Origin: Glandiceps talaboti
Taxonomy: Eukaryota > Hemichordata > Enteropneusta > Spengelidae
Direction: 5' to 3'
Length of the DNA: 64,000 nucleotides
Assembly (NCBI RefSeq): GCF_964340395.1
Contig: NC_135558.1
Coordinates: forward strand, 1,337,501-1,401,500
Part shown: one piece after another, positions 45,501-58,936 of the stretch
Numbering within the stretch: position 1 is the first letter of the stretch
How the letters are laid out: each line of letters starts with the position of its first letter
Made by a program: the position numbers and the translations under genes
Notes under the pieces: model-generated
The model's database searches: none
What the model was told of the DNA's origin: nothing
Seen by the model: only the letters and a program-made list of their open reading frames with translations

Positions 45501-46349
45501 GAATTTGATTAGTTTTATCCTGTGTAAGTAAGGGACGATTGCACAATGTCCCACAAGCTCAATAAATGCTTGTTTGGGACAAAGCCCCCTCCTCCCAAAT
45601 GAATGTTCACAAGTGTGCCATCAAACATTTATATATGATGTAAACTATGATGAAACTGTAGCAGTCACACCACTACAATCGATGCAATGTAAAAACATGA
45701 TTGTAAACACATTAAAATACTACTGGAAACCAAACACTGTATATCACATTAGAAGTAAATTTCAATCAACTTATGAATATCTCAGTAGTAAATACAGAAC
45801 CTGTTATCATTGAAGAAGTGAAAGTTGGCAGGACTGACTGAATAGTTTCCTGCTACATTTTGTCTTAATGAAAATTTATCAAATACAGATATCAAAACAT
45901 TGGCACTCACATGTCTTGAGTCTAGTTGCAGTACGTTTAAATGGTTTATAAGAAATTAATATCTTACAGCGTAGTATGTGCAGTTTCTTATTGGTTTCTT
46001 TGTGGTTGTATCAAAGAGAGACAGTGAACAGTGACCTGCAAGGTGCTGTAGCTACTTTGTTTTCAACACTACTTATACAATCATTTTTTACCTTGTTTTC
46101 AACACTGCTTAGTTTTTGCATCACTTCTTCTTTTTCTTCTTTCAATTCTTCATAGTTTCGTCGATGTTTTTCATTGGCTTGTGCTACCAGCCTATCACAC
46201 TTCTCTTTCCATTGAGTTTCTAATTCTCTCTCCGCTTGGGCAACCTGTACATGGAATAGTCATAACAAAACATGTTATATACATCAAACTTCGCAGTGTT
46301 TTCCCACTGTGTGTGTGTGTGTGTGTGTGTATGTGTGTGTGCACATGTG

Positions 46350-46383
<34 letters not shown>

Positions 46384-49300
46384 TGTCTGTGTATGTGTGT
46401 GCATGCATGCATACATACATACATACATACATACATACATACATACATACATACATACATACATACATACATACATACAAATATTTGGGAGATAATTAAC
46501 TACTAATCTATGTAAGCTATCACACATTTTTCTTTTCCCCTACATTTCTCTATAAAACTGCACTACAATCTTTCCATGATTGACTACAAACCTGTTCTGC
46601 TGTGGCAGCATCTGTGGATGTTTTCTGATGTCTTAATTTGCCTCTCAACACTTCCATCTCTTCCTGCATGGACAAACAAAAGTTCAAACAACAATCATAT
46701 TTACCATATCACAACTAATTACGACTTACTTCTAAATTTCACCTACATGTATCAATAATATCTATCAACTTTCAATAAAACACAATACTTCCACAACTCT
46801 TGGACCTACTTTTTTTCAGATGAACTACAAATTGTGATTTTTTGTGACCTATTTTTGGAGTGAGGTAGAATTGTACGAAATGTTACTGTGGTGATGGTAA
46901 GACTTGTGGTAGATGTTATGACTAATGTTAAGCAAAATGTTGCAACTGTGGTGTCATTTTGTGATATGCAATGCAGGCATGTATGGATGTGCACACTGAA
47001 GATAGACACAGCCTGCCCCATCTCTATTTCTGTTATATCACATGCAGAAAAGTGGGAGAAAAGATGCAACACACTTTACAATGAATATAAACAATATTTA
47101 CGAATATTTTCTAGCTTAGACAAAAAAATTTGTTTGAGTAATATTGGTCAGCTTCTTGGACAATGGTAATGACACACAGCTTCCATTCCCACAATGCCTC
47201 AATTTTAAAACTGCAGTGACAATCCATGATGCATTGTGGGATTGCAAGTGTGGTTACAGTATAGGGTAAGTTATCTGTTTCACCAATCTACTTCTATTTC
47301 AGATGGATAAGTGCATTGCATTTGTAGGGTAGAACACTTCATGCAGGTGATTAACACAGGAAAATAACCATTCTAACAACAAAATATGGATGTGTGGAAA
47401 AAGTGAAGGAAAGGTGGAAAAATGAAGTTTATACCTTTGATGTGCCAGAGTCTGGGGCAGGCTTGGAGCACAAAGTAAAGAAAACAAAATGGCTAAAATT
47501 AACATCAATTTTTTTGATCAAATTGATATTTCTATTTTTTTGTTCACAGCAACAGAAGTTGAAACTGGACAACATTTCATTTTTGCAAAAAAAGTTCTAC
47601 ATGTTCAGGTTCAATGGGTTATACATGTCAAATTTTTAGTGACTAAATTTTCATGACTTTTCCAAAAGTATAAAATCAGACTACAATCTTCACAAAATAA
47701 TTTGGTTTTTTTTTGCAATAGTTGAAAGGAAAGCATTGAAAGGCAGGCAATAGCATGATGTTGTATGATGTGTTATTAAGTCCATGTACAGTTGGAGATA
47801 GATGACCAAGGACATGTTAGTAAGTTGTACATGTATTTTCAGTTTTCTGAAATTTTTACAGGTTATTGAGGTGTTATTGGTGTGATAAAGTTGTTTTACA
47901 TGTGATCATAGCATGTCTAACACATGATTTTAATGTTTGACATGTGATCAAAGTATGCTTGTCCTGTGATCAAGGTATGTGTGACATGTGCTCAAGTTAT
48001 ACTTGACATGTGATCAAGGTATGTGTGACATGTGATCAAGTTTATGCTTAACATGTGATCAAAGTATGCTTGACATGTGATCAAGGTATGGTATACATAA
48101 GTTTATTGTTGTTTACAGCCCATTTCAATTGATGCAAACACAGCAGTTGATTTCCAGGATATTGCCAGAGAGATCAAATCTTGTGTCCATTCTGTGTGAT
48201 TGTGTGTAATGAGGCCTGTATTTTTACCCACTTCTTTCCCATAGTCCTTATCAAAACAATCACAGCATATTTACAAGACCACAACTACATCAATGCTTAG
48301 CAGAAATGGAGATAACTTGATGTCAATACTGTATACTACAAAATGTGTTTTATTGAAGTAGTAAGATCTGTTAATCAAAAACTGAAGTTTGAGGACTGAA
48401 ACTTGACAATTGTACTATTGGTGAATTTGAAAAACAGATGGCTTGACCAGCAAGTCGTTTATTTTGTCAGGACTCTTCTCCATTACAACTTCTATGTGAC
48501 AAGTTCTAAAAATCTGGGATATCCTACCACTGTCAAGAAGCTATCCCCTGGGTGAGAATTTTATTAATTATGTTGTTACCATGGTTAACGTCTGGACTCT
48601 ATAATCAGACAACCAGACCTTTGAGTTTGAGTTCGTCTTCAGACTAAGCTTCTGCTGGAGATCTATTAGTAGTTATCAACTGGGGTGGTTGTTGGAGGGA
48701 GGTGAGATGGGGGGGGGGGGGGTTATTATTTTTGTTGTTAACACTCATAAATGAGATCTACTGCAAAACACATCTCATACATCATACATCCAGTTTGCTT
48801 ACCTCATAAGTTTTTTTAACTTCTTCAATTTCTTCTTCGGCTTTCCGTTTTTCTGCAGCAGCTTTTCTTTTCCTATCAGCTAAATTCTGTAAAATGAAAT
48901 TCACTGAAATAATGACTACCGGTACACAGCATCTGACAGTTCTTATATTATAACTGTTACTGCTGCATTCTTATCTATCTTCACAGCCTGTACAGTATAT
49001 GGGTTTGGTTGATCATCACGGTTTTATGTACGAGACTACTGGTCACCATCCTTGGGCTACTGGAATGTGATAGTCCACTGGGATTACAAACGGAAAAAGT
49101 TAATCTGATCCCTGAACAATGAAAGAATCTGGGAATGAAGTCCAGAGTTTTAACAGTTAAAATCATATAATTCAATAAACACTGAATACAAAAAATCAAA
49201 AAGAATTCTTTACCTTTTCTAGAGTTTCTTTTTCTGCTCTTAAATCTGTTAACTCTTCTTCAAGATTTTCCAGACGACTTTTATATTTCTTGGCTTCTAG

Positions 49301-52300
49301 TTTTTCTTCTTTCAATGAATTGGTAAGTCTTTCAATTTTACTTTCACATTCTGGTACAGCAAAGATGACAACAATGCTTGCATGATAAAAGTACAGTTTT
49401 TTGTGTAATGTATGTAAGTGATGTCAAATTTTACTCCAAAACCATTCCACTAACGACATGTACACTTGTGTTTTATGTTTTATAATACCCAACATCACAT
49501 TTTTCAGTGTGTGGATCTTCTTGATTCAAACTATGGAACACCACAACAGGAAATACTGTAGATGTATTTATATAAACTTTTGGTTCTGGAGAGTCATTTT
49601 ATGATTTCAAATCACATAAATTTAGCACAATTGTCAAGAAACACCAAATTGAAACTTTATTTCAACTCTACTGTTTCCACACTGTTCTACTTTTGCCCCA
49701 TGGGACTTTATAGCAGACATGCATATTTATTAGATGAACACTGAATATTCACGACTTTACAAAAGGTAATAAGCACGAAGGAGTCATTGCTAGATTGAAT
49801 AAATATAAGGTCTGTTGGGTCATAAACACATAGAATTAACTCAGATGTGACCCTTAGATGTGTATTTTTTCTTAACTTACCAAACTTGGCACTTTTCAGA
49901 TTGTGTACATCTTCTGAACTTTGTTGTGATGTCAACATTGTGTTCTGTAATTGCAGCTTGAGTTCACTTTCTTTCTGTTTTAAGTTAGCGATTTCTAATT
50001 GCATAGTACTGATTCTGGACGTTGCAGCACTTAATTCAGTGGTTAAGTTGACCTGTACAGTGTGAAATATACGTTGCAGCACTTAATTCAGTGGTTAAGT
50101 TGACCTGTACAGTGTGAAATATACGTTGCAGCACTTAATTCAGTGGTTAAGTTGACCTGTACAGTGTGAAATATACGTTGCAGCACTTAATTCAGTGGTT
50201 AAGTTGACCTGTACAGTGTGAAATATACGTTGCAGCACTTAATTCAGTGGTTAAGTTGACCTGTACAGTGTGAAATATACGTTGCAGCACTTAATTCAGT
50301 GGTTAAGTTGACCTGTACAGTGTGAAATATACGTTGCAGCACTTAATTCAGTGGTTAAGTTGACCTGTACAGTGTGAAATATACGTTGCAGCACTTAATT
50401 CAGTGGTTAGGTTGACCTGTACAGTGTGAAATATACATCCTTTATTGTCATAGCAAAATGATATATGACCAGAATTGTTCACATAACAAATGACTTACAC
50501 AATTTATGTAGTTCATAATTAATAGCACTGAGCTTTTGATCTGTCTAAGAAAATCTCCGATCAAGAGTCTTGGTCGACAATCTTCATCAGAAAGTCACTG
50601 TGGAATTTGTCATTCTTATGAGAATTGCTGACCAAGACACTCATTCTCTTCTTAAAAAATAATTAAAATTAAGATGCATATCATCTTTGAGGCAAGTTTC
50701 AAAGAAATCAATTTCTGCAATGTAAGGGAAACAGCTGGATATGAACAGACACTAAAAAACCACCTAAAGGTCAGGTGTACCAATTCTTATAGTACATCCA
50801 GGTTGTGGTAGTTTATGGATAGTGATCAGTACATGCCTTCATTGCTTCAAGTAAGCTGACCATTCTTACCTTTTCTTGTTCAAGTTCTAACACTCTCGCC
50901 TGTGACTGTGCTGTTGTATGTTTAAATGAATCATTGCGCTGTTCTAGCATCACATTACTCTGTTCAACAAAACTGGAAGAACAAAAATAAGCATTCAAAT
51001 GTTACAAATACTGACCTTACCATAGCTATCCAAATATATAGCAACCTACTTTGGCAAGACAAGACATAGAAATCCTAGAGAAGTGGTTTACACAACTTGT
51101 AAATCTTTGTGAATTATTATATTTATATCCAGTACATACACTACCGTATTTTGGCATATGAAAAATTTGGTGAAATAGCAATTTAGGACATATCAGGCAC
51201 ACTTTAATTTGGTGGACAGAGCATGGGGGAAAGTAGACACTACTTGTAAATAACTCAAACTGTCAGCCTGCTGTATTCAGTGTGACTGTTGTTGACACCT
51301 TTCACAACAACTGAATATAGAAATATGACAACTCATTATAGCATGTCAGCATTATGTATGGAAAAAGTTTTTCATATCATATGATATCATATGATATCAT
51401 ATCATATGATATCATATGATATCATATATCATATCATATCATTTCATATCATATCATATCATATCATATATCATATCATATCATATCATATCATATCATA
51501 TCATATCATATCATGTCATATCATATCGTATCATATCATATCACATCATATCATATCATAATAACAGCTGGGTAAGGCTAAGGGATATTCACATATTCAG
51601 CTAAAATAAACCCAGTGCCAAAAAATATACGACTACAACATATAATGTGCTAATTTATGTCTACAATCATTTCACCTACCTTGAAAGGATTTTCATCTAG
51701 TAATTATAATCTTTTGAAAGTGAGCACACAAAAAACATTCATTTTGTGCAAATAATAGGTAGTCAGTCTTGATGCAAAATAAGAAATTGACAATATGCAG
51801 CTGTCAATGGTAGTCAGAGTTGTTGAATATGACAGTTATATCATTATTAACTTACTGTTGATTTCTCTGTAATAAATCAGAAATCTTTTCATTCTGAGAT
51901 TCAATTCTAGAACTTTTCTCAAAACATTCTTTTCGAAGTCTGTCGTTTTCTTGGATGATCCTTTGGATGTTTTGCATAAGGACACCTGACTCCATGTTTG
52001 TCTGTTGGCCTGGCAACGCTAAGTTTTGACTGCCTTGTACATGGATGTGATCAATCTATTGAGAAAGGGAAATGAGAAAACATACATTTCAGTGGCATTC
52101 ACTTAGCTTGTTCAGGGAGACCATATGGGTGACAATATGTATTTATGCATGCATGCATACATACACATGCATACACACACATATACATGTATACATACAT
52201 ACATACATACATACATGCAGACAGACCTACATCTATCCATGCACACATGCAAGCATGCATGCATGTATACACATACATACAAATACACATACACATACAC

Positions 52301-52301
52301 A

Positions 52302-52385
<84 letters not shown>

Positions 52386-53605
52386 GACACAGGCATAGGC
52401 ACCCCATTCGACATAGCCATACACTTGACCATTTTTCAGGTTTAGTTTCTTACCTTGGATGACAGTGTGTCAACTTTATCAATAACTTTACCAATGGCTA
52501 GTCGTATTTCAGTCTGTTGTTGTCTAGTCTCAGAGAGCAGCACTGGCGTAGTGATATCGCTAACAGCTGTTTGCTGTGGTGGAGCTTGCTGTGGATACAT
52601 TGCACCATACTGTGATACAGGTGGTATTGGTTGTGCTGGCATCTGACCTGGGTACATTTGAGTTGTAGGTGCCATCCCAGCATATTGCTGAAGAAGAAAT
52701 TGAGACATCATAGATGTTTCACTTTGTTGAGGACACATACTTTGGTTTAGCATACACAATTAATTTACTATCAATTTACTATCAATTTGATAGTGACTAT
52801 CAATTTGATTATTTTTAGACTTGAAGATTCTTTCAGTCTATACCTGGTTCTTATAGGATGAATTTTGTTCCCGATTGAGTCTGGTAATACTATACCTTGT
52901 GGTAAGAAAAAACACACTGACAGCTACATATAATATCTACAAAATTTTACTTCCTCTGTGAAAAAAGTGAAACTTTATGATTTATATGCACACTGACAAC
53001 AGATATGGTACACAAAACAAAACCAATCCGGATTTTTCACTGACTTACAAGTACAAGACAGTATGATTTTTTTTTTCAATGAGAGCAAAACTTTTCAACT
53101 GAAAATGTTAAGTAAAAATGACAGCTTTAAGGTTGACATTAAATACTTACTGGAAATGGACTTTGTTGTTGTACAGGTATTGGTTGTGGTTGAGGTTGAA
53201 GTTGAGGCTGAGATTGGTATAATGCTATCTGTTGTTGGGCACCTGGTGCTGTACAGCAGAAAAACAACAACATAGATTCAAAAAATTCTCTAAATTTGAA
53301 AATTACATCATGGCTCTTTTTAAAACAACAGAAATGATCTCTTCATGGTCATGTATGTATTCACATTCACATTCACATTCATCATACAATTAAATATGAA
53401 CCAAAATATCATATGATATGTATTTTGCTTCTGACTGCAATACCGCTATTCAGGTTTAATACCGTTATCATTTTGAAACAGAAGAGCATGGTAAATTAGC
53501 AATATATAGTGTGTAACCTACCTTGTGCCATATGCAGTGGTTGCATACCAGGTTGTGTAAAGGCTGATGGTGGTTGCATTGGCATTGCTGATTGCATGGG
53601 TGGAA

Positions 53606-53668
<63 letters not shown>

Positions 53669-56600
53669 GGGGCTGCTGTTGAAACTGCTGCTGGGGTTGC
53701 TGTTTGGGTACGTTTGGTTTTGGAGACAATTGTGGATATGTATCATGGCTTGCAGCATTTGGATCCTATATAGATACACACAATAAGATTTTATGGTACA
53801 AAATTACATGACAAATTAACTTTCAACAATTATTGATCACATGTCACCCTCAAAATCATTCTGTCATTGATGGCAATTAGTGGTTGTTCTATAAAATCAG
53901 TCACAACTGTTTCTTGTGTTTTCATTTTTGCAAGTATCTAAGCATATTTTTCTGCCTGACTAAATAAAATAAAATAATGTGTTTTCACTCTAACAGTTCA
54001 GAAAATAATTATCAGTTCTATCTACAACATAGTATCAAAGTGGTCAAGCTTATAAATCAGTTGGTGCTTTAAAAACACCTATCCAGCTTAATCAAGCACC
54101 ACCCTCTCTCACCATCACTCACATGTCATTTATAGGGTATATCTATACCCATACAACACACATCTTACCTCAGCCTCTGAATCCGTACTATCAGGTTGGG
54201 CTGGTGAACTTCCCATCATTGGTAACATAGGCTGTCCCATCTTTGCCATTCTTGATATTAACTTGGCTTTAGTTTGACTTGGGTTCTACAGACAGACAGA
54301 CAAAGTACAATCAACTTGGCTTTAGTTTGACTTGGGTTCTACAGACAGACATGGAGTACAATATGAGTACGTTGTCAAATAATATGACATATTGTAAACA
54401 TTCACTTATTTTTTACATTCATATGTCAGTTCAATCATTCTGCCATACTTACTTTGCTATCATGACCACAAACTCAGTTTGGTATAGGTAAAAATTACAT
54501 TGGGATGTTTCTTTATAGCAACCATCTCTTTGTATCATTAAAAGCTCATACATGCCAACCAACCTTACACATAATGTTACCCAAACATGCCAACCAACCT
54601 TACACATAATGTTACCCAAACCCATACATGCCAACCAACCTTACACATAACGTTACCCAAACCCAAACATGCCATCCAACCTTACACATAACATTACCCA
54701 AACCCATACATGCCAACCAACCTTACACATAACATTACCCAAACCCATACATGCCAACCAACCTTACACATAATGTTACCCAAACCCATACATGCCAACC
54801 AACCTTACACATAACGTTACCCAAACCCATACATGCCAACCAACCTTACACATAACGTTACCCAAACCCATACATGCCACCCAACCTTACACATAACGTT
54901 ACCCAAACCCATACATGCCAACCAACCTTACACATAACGTTACCCAAACCCATACATGCCACCCAACCTTACACATAATGTTACCCAAACCCATACATGC
55001 CACCCAACCTTACACATAATGTTACCCAAACCCATACATGCCATCCAACCTTACACATAATGTTACCCAAACCCATACATGCCATCCAACCTTACACATA
55101 ACGTTACCCAAACCCATACATGCCAACCAACCTTACACATAACGTTACCCAAACCCATACATGCCATCCAACCTTACACATAATATTACCCAAACATGCC
55201 AACCAACCTTACACATAATATTACCCAAACCCATACATGCCATCCAACCTTACACATAACGTTACCCAAACCCATACATGCCAACCAACCTTACACATAA
55301 CGTTACCCAAACCCATACATGCCATCCAACCTTACATATAATATTACCCAAACATGCCAACCAACCTTACACATAATATTACCCAAACCCATATAATGTT
55401 GAGAGTACTAGTAATTCTGCTTCACTACAAAACTATAACTGAATATAACCATTAGATTATTCAGTACTTTATTACTGTATCAATGAACTAGTTAGACTCA
55501 TAAAAAGCACTCACTTGTACCGGTGTAGTTATCTGTTCATTCAGAGATTGCGTTCTAGATCGCACTGTTTCATCACTATTAAAAGAAAAACAACAAATAA
55601 GTACAAAAAATTAGTCATCAAACTTAATACGGTCTTTGTCACAAAATGGTCATATTTGCAAACTTGATAATGTATGTAGAACAACAGAACAGTATAATTT
55701 ATATATATGAGAATGCAATGCCATTGTTTACTCAACCAAAAACTTCAACTTCGTATGTACATGTATTTGTGATATTCCTTGTCACTGCTTCTTAAATATC
55801 GAGTATTACATAATTTAGTCTAAAACAGGAACAAGTCTTTATGGAAGACACAGTCCCTCAAATAATACTGTGAATGGTAGAATGGCATTATTTAAAAGAA
55901 ATTGGTGGCAACAAATAAACTAAAAGTGTCTGTTATATGCAGGAAATGGCTGGAATTTGATAATTGACCCTGAACGTCAAAGTCAAGGTTAAGGTCAAGG
56001 TTTAAAAAGAAAGCTCGCACCTGATAATATGGGTGTAGACACTTGATTGTAGATTCTATGTATTACAGTTTTTGAGTTTTGCAGCAAATATTGATTTTTG
56101 AACCACAAATAAGACAACATTTGCATTTGATCAAACTTGCATATGTCACAAAACAAAGTATATATATCATATGTACTATAAGATATGTCATCTTTGTGCC
56201 AGGTTTGATTGAAATCTGATATTGCATATCACAGCCCCCCCCCCCCCCCCCAACCACCCACCTCCTTTTTAGGGGACTAAAATTACAATAGATCAGTAGT
56301 TAAGTTCATTCAGGGATGGTTTCAGTACCTTACCTTGAACTATCACCTTTGGCAGATTCATCTGGTGTTGGTGTCCCTACTACTGATGAAGAGGTTGATG
56401 AACTTTGGTCTTCTTTCTCTTTAGAGAACTTCACCTTTGAACAAAACATTAATAAATTTAAATATCAAAATATGCATCATTCCACAAATTTATAGGATAA
56501 ACTAATCAATGTCAAAATAACAAATATATACACCTCACTGGATGGATGACAAATATTAGCATTGTGCCCTCTACTAAAAAACAAAATATTTGTTGTGGGT

Positions 56601-58820
56601 TTTCGTGTGAGCTACCACATAGTAAGGATTGGGAGAGTCACAAGACACTGTTATGCATCAGTGGCATGATCTCTAATTGGCTTAGTGTGGTCACCTGATT
56701 TCAAAATATGAGAGGCAACAATACTTATATTACCCTTTTGACTTCAATTTCAAATACAGACAGACACTATTTTTTACACATATTTACCTTTTTAACTTCA
56801 ATTTCAAATATGAGGGTAGCATTTGGAGGCACCCTGTTTGCCATTCCCTGACTTCCATATGCCATGGATGGTGGCACAATAATCAACCTTTTTCCTCCTT
56901 TCTTCATTCCGGTAACTCCTTCATCCCATCCCTACATAGTGGTGCAAATGAAGAATGATACATTGTGCTACTATAGAAAGTTTACACTAGAAAAGCTGAG
57001 ATAGTCGCAGTCTTTTTTTAACAGTCCATGCTATCTGTTATTAGCAGATGTTCACTATCATACTGTACTCATTAGTGCTGAACACTAACAATAGCGAACT
57101 TTGAATTATTGTACAAACAATATCAGTCTTGCAAAATATTTATATTTTGGATTTGACATTACCTTGATGACTTTGCCCTTTCCTAGTTTAAATCTAAACG
57201 CCTTGTCAGTACTAGCATTGCTATCAAACACCTGTAATAATAAAAACATGAAAATAGAATTATTTTAAATACACTCCAGTAAACAGGTTTGTAAGTTTGG
57301 AACTTCAAATATTTAGAATAATATTCGTTGATACACAACCCAGTTACTTTTGTTCATGTCTATCTTTTAGCAACGTGACTGTTGCCTTCCTCAGGCCACG
57401 CTGATGATGATGATTACTGTTCACCACTAGAGAGCAGTGTAGTTAATCAATTGTCCCAGATGTAACAGCTGGAAACCCCCCCCCCCCCCCCCAAAAAAAA
57501 AAAAAAAAAAAAAAAAAAAACCAACCCAAAAAAACACACACACACACACACACACACAGAGACACACAGAGAGAGAGAGAGAGAGACACACACACACACA
57601 CACACACACCTCCAAAACCTTAGCAAAGACACTATATACCGTGGCTTACCTTTCCCATTGTATTATTACTGTAAAGCCATCCAGTGTACTTGACCTCAGC
57701 TGAGTCACCAACTTCAAGACATTGACCTTCACCTAACACAAGATCTTGATGGATAACAGAGTCTATACTACCACCAGTACTATTCACTTTACACATTGCA
57801 ATCTGTGTGAAGGACAAGACAGAGTTTATTTATCACTATAACACATCGTTTTCATATAGTCTTCAGTGATTGGCCTAGATCATATCACATGGTATGGACT
57901 ATTGACCCATAGTCACCTCAATTTGCATATAGAGGCACTAGTCATGTTCTGTTTGCATATAGAGGCACTAGTCATGTTCTGTTTTCCATAGGGTAATATT
58001 CATGTAACACAAAAGTTTTTAAGAGATTTGCTTTGACTATGGAAAGAATAAATGCCTGAGAATGTGATGTGTTAATATAAAACACTTATTGCCTTGCCGA
58101 ATTCGGGCACTAGTAGATGTCATATTACACCCCATGCTGTCATAAAACACTTATTGCCTGGCCAATATTTAGAAATTGTGTACATCAGTGGAATATATCA
58201 ATTTGGCTCAGCAGGCACACAGGAGTCATCACATAACTACCGTTAAAGTCATATTATAAGCCGCATACATATTAAAAGCCGCACCCCTACTTGGAGGTGC
58301 TGGCTTTGAGGGTACATCAAACAATTTGTGAATAATAGAAAGTACATATTATAAGTCGCACCCCTACTTCACAGCTAGCTTCACCACATATTTGCACAAA
58401 AACAATAGTAACGACGCATTCAAGTGTAATACTTTTTGTTTAAAATGCGCACGACACTATTGTCTACACAGTAGTTTTAAAAGCAGTTATCACATAACTA
58501 TGATCAGTGATACTTCACCTGTTTTGAGAAGTCAATTATATTCTGCTCTGAGTCAAACATCATTGACCAGTTCTGTCTTTGATCATCATAAAAGGTAGCA
58601 TAATTATTAGGTTGCAGCTGTGAAAAAAACAGAAGAAAACTCACAAGATTACTCTACTTAAGTCTAGTTATCTGGTTGCAACCATCAACAAAGACAAAAA
58701 TAATAACATACTCAGACAATATAAAAGAAGCAGAGAATTTGAATATAATCAAAGGCCTGTACAAATCAAACTTGGGATATGCAGTGTATCTAGACAAATG
58801 CTACATCATCATCGTTGTCG

Positions 58821-58853
<33 letters not shown>

Positions 58854-58854
58854 C

Positions 58855-58936
<82 letters not shown>

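Noticed and set aside
52688-52740. Longer FKBP15 exon 15 starting near [17 protein letters not shown]
   Set aside because: The frame is open and the text looks FKBP15-like, but the TTTCTTCTTCAG acceptor at 52688 is much stronger than the CCAAAG further upstream. Transcript data could reverse this.
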